Shown here: piece after piece, positions 62,414 through 64,000 of the stretch
How the letters are laid out: the number at the start of each line of letters is the position of its first letter
How positions within the stretch are numbered: position 1 is the stretch's first letter
Origin: a bacterium
Lineage (GTDB): Bacteria; Actinomycetota; Acidimicrobiia; Spongiisociales; UBA5794
Length of the DNA stretch: 64,000 nt
Assembly (NCBI GenBank): GCA_024228555.1
Contig: JAAETI010000583.1
Span: 1-64,000 of the forward strand
Direction: 5' to 3'
Notes under the pieces: generated by a model
Databases searched by the model: none
What the model saw: the letters and a program-made list of their open reading frames with translations, nothing else
What the model was told of the DNA's origin: nothing
Made by a program: the position numbers and the translations under genes

Positions 62414-63523
62414 TTACTTGGCGTCAGCAAACTCCGGGTACAAACCCAGAATCGCTTCCTCACTTGCTTCGCAAATTCCACGCTCGGAAATGATCCCCGT
62501 CACATAACGACGTGGCGTCACATCAAAGCCAAAGTTGGCTGCATTGGATCCGGGGGCAGCGGTCTCGGGTTCAACGTGCTCCCCATTGAGATAGCCAGTC
62601 GCCCGTGTTACCTCGGTGCCGTCCCGTTCTTCGATCGGGATCTCCGCCACACCGTCGTGGAGCAGCGGGTCGAGAGTGCTGGAGGGCAACGCTGCATAGA
62701 ACGGAACACCGTTCTCCTTGGCAACGACTGCCTTCATGTAGGTGCCGATCTTGTTGGCAACATCTCCGCTCACCGTCGTGCGGTCGCTACCAACGATCAC
62801 AAAGTCCACCTTGCCGTGCTGGAGGAGATGACCGGCGCTGTTGTCGGCGATCACGGTGCAGGGGACCCCGGCCTGGCGCAGCTCCCACGCGGTGAGCCGC
62901 GCTCCCTGATTGCGTGGTCGAGTTTCGGAGACGTACACGTGGATTGGGATGCCTCGTTTGTGTGCGGCATACATCGGTGCTGTCGCCGTTCCGTGCTCGA
63001 CAAAGGCAAGCCACCCGGCATTGCAGTGGGTCATGATGTTGACCGTTTCACCGGTGCGTTCATGGATCTCTTCGATGATGCCAAGCCCGTGCTGACCAAT
63101 GGCGGCGCAGTAGGCAACGTCTTCGTCAGCAATGGTCTCGGCAAGGGCCTTTGCGGCCGCGATGCGTTCTTCGCCATCTTCAATGCCGAGGATCGCACCC
63201 AATTGCCGTTGCACGGCCCAAGTGAGGTTCACTGCAGTGGGTCGGCTCGCCTCGAGCTCAGCACCGGCTCTGCGCAACGATTCATCGGCGGTCGTCACAT
63301 CCATGTGAGCCGTCGCAAGTGCGGCCAAGTACATGCCGTAGCCTGCGGACACGCCGATACAGCCTGCACCCCTTACAACCATGTCGGCGATGACTTGCGT
63401 CATCTCGCTGGAAGTACGGATGGGGACTTCCACATATTCAAACGGCAGAAGCCGCTGTTCGATCGCAACCACCACCGTCGGATCGTCGGAGTCGATCCAG
63501 ATGGTGCGGCTGGCCGGTGTCAT
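62414..63523 (-). CDS. MtnA-family aldose-1-phosphate isomerase, paralogue 2
   Basis: A 369-residue divergent paralogue. VVRGAGCIGVSAGYGMYLAA and SRPTAVNLTWAVQ replace the classic text. Catalytic Cys167 (IMTHCNAGWLAFVEHG) and Asp247 (IVGSDRTTVSGDVANKIGT) are kept at the same residue numbers as in paralogue 1. The changed RGAG loop and GSDRTTVSG are like those of 5-deoxyribose-1-phosphate isomerases (DrdI), from memory. Two bases separate its ATG (63523) from the permease stop. Confidence 0.88.
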   Translation of the reverse strand: MTPASRTIWIDSDDPTVVVAIEQRLLPFEYVEVPIRTSSEMTQVIADMVVRGAGCIGVSAGYGMYLAALATAHMDVTTADESLRRAGAELEASRPTAVNLTWAVQRQLGAILGIEDGEERIAAAKALAETIADEDVAYCAAIGQHGLGIIEEIHERTGETVNIMTHCNAGWLAFVEHGTATAPMYAAHKRGIPIHVYVSETRPRNQGARLTAWELRQAGVPCTVIADNSAGHLLQHGKVDFVIVGSDRTTVSGDVANKIGTYMKAVVAKENGVPFYAALPSSTLDPLLHDGVAEIPIEERDGTEVTRATGYLNGEHVEPETAAPGSNAANFGFDVTPRRYVTGIISERGICEASEEAILGLYPEFADAK

Positions 63524-63525
63524 GC

Positions 63526-64000
63526 TCACAGCGGGACCGCCGCCACGAAGCGCTGCTTCCTTCTCGAGAGAGTGAACGAGAAGATCAGAGCAACAACAAG
63601 AACCAGACCCTTTACGACGTCCTGCCAGTAGTACTGGAAGTTCATCATCGTGGTACCGGTGAGAAGGATCCCAATGAGAATCGCGCCGAGTGCAGTACCG
63701 AAAGCATTCGGCTTGGCCGCACCCAGTACCGACGTACCGACAAGAGCCACCGCGACTGCATCGAGCAATAGCGAGTTCCCTGCGGAGATGTCGCCCTGGC
63801 CGATTCGGGACGCAAGGATCAAACCCGCAATCGATGCGTAGACACCCGACAGCATGTAGGCGAACGCCTTGTAGCGACCAACCCTGGCTCCGGCGAGACG
63901 AGCAGCCTCGGGATTGGAGCCAATGGCGTACATGACCCGACCCCACTTGGTACGAGACAGAAGGAACCAGGTAAGAACGGCCAGGACCGCAAAAATGATC
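63526..64000 (-). CDS. RbsC-type sugar ABC importer permease (cut by window edge)
   Basis: About 158 C-terminal residues of a BPD_transp_2 permease. The family signature GRVMYAIGSNPEAARLAGARV is split here (GRVMYAIGSNPEAARLAG), followed by AYMLSGVYASIAGLILASR and NSLLLDAVAVALVGTSVLGG-like text (LLLDAVAVALVGTSVLG), then helices to VVALIFSFTLSRRKQRF. It should pass a pentose-like sugar to the operon's kinase. The start, ATPase and binding protein lie beyond the right edge. Confidence 0.9.
   Translation of the reverse strand, partial: IIFAVLAVLTWFLLSRTKWGRVMYAIGSNPEAARLAGARVGRYKAFAYMLSGVYASIAGLILASRIGQGDISAGNSLLLDAVAVALVGTSVLGAAKPNAFGTALGAILIGILLTGTTMMNFQYYWQDVVKGLVLVVALIFSFTLSRRKQRFVAAVPL

Noticed and set aside
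61294-62493. 399-codon plus-strand frame opposite the aldolase-SDR gene
   Set aside because: It is a shadow in a GC-rich gene. The minus strand carries full catalytic motifs.
1-64000. tRNA, rRNA, CRISPR array, prophage or intact insertion sequence
   Set aside because: Reading both strands gave no cloverleaf, regular spacer repeats, transposase motifs or phage structural genes.

Overview
The window reads as chromosomal DNA of a high-GC actinobacterium. The best guess is class Acidimicrobiia. The clues are the acidic, Thr/Pro-rich tails after lipobox cysteines, frequent GTG starts, dense GTGA/ATGA stop-start overlaps, and actinobacterial genes such as PEP carboxylase, GlcDEF and LutABC. This placement is inference. 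No rRNA, tRNA, CRISPR array, phage or intact insertion sequence was recognised.

Layout. 0-3.6 kb is a worn patch: the end of an FtsX-type permease, 5'-truncated remains of an ABC-2 exporter, a broken frame coupled to an intact acr3 arsenite exporter, a conserved hypothetical and a haem-binding membrane protein. 3.66-22.9 kb is one very tight minus-strand operon of 19 genes. It starts at a SorC-family regulator with a leaderless promoter. It then encodes a ketose 3-epimerase, DhaK/DhaL kinase, an L-fucose-isomerase-like protein, a YnjBCD-type ABC importer, a LacD/YihT-type aldolase, a nucleoside hydrolase, a nucleoside phosphorylase, E1 alpha/beta of a 2-oxoacid dehydrogenase and a 3-hydroxyisobutyrate-dehydrogenase-family reductase. 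It ends with a LarA-family enzyme plus LarC, LarE and LarB, which build its nickel-pincer cofactor.

23-51.8 kb is mixed metabolism: HAD hydrolase, EamA transporter, haloalkane dehalogenase, LutABC L-lactate oxidation, a dead NatB-type permease, PEP carboxylase, a leucine-dehydrogenase-family gene followed by a fused branched-chain E1, a GNAT protein, a hyuA-hyuB-glcD-glcE-glcF operon, an Nfu N-domain protein, an ABC-F ATPase, RarD, MoaA, an esterase and folate genes, including a FolK-FolE fusion.

51.9-64 kb is a second sugar locus. RbsD and a second SorC regulator diverge at 52.4 kb. Beyond a membrane protein, a minus-strand operon enters from the right edge: RbsC-type permease, MtnA-like isomerase, class II aldolase-SDR fusion, small muconolactone-isomerase-like protein, MtnK-like kinase, second MtnA-like isomerase, split transketolase and a RuBisCO-like protein. 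It closes with a double hairpin that is repeated 1.2 kb away.

The two sugar loci are the main interest. The first joins the LarA nickel-pincer cofactor to an import-isomerise-phosphorylate-cleave route. The second rebuilds the logic of methionine salvage and the DHAP shunt (kinase, isomerase, class II aldolase, RuBisCO-like protein) with a split transketolase, apparently for another sugar. The substrate of neither can be read from sequence alone.
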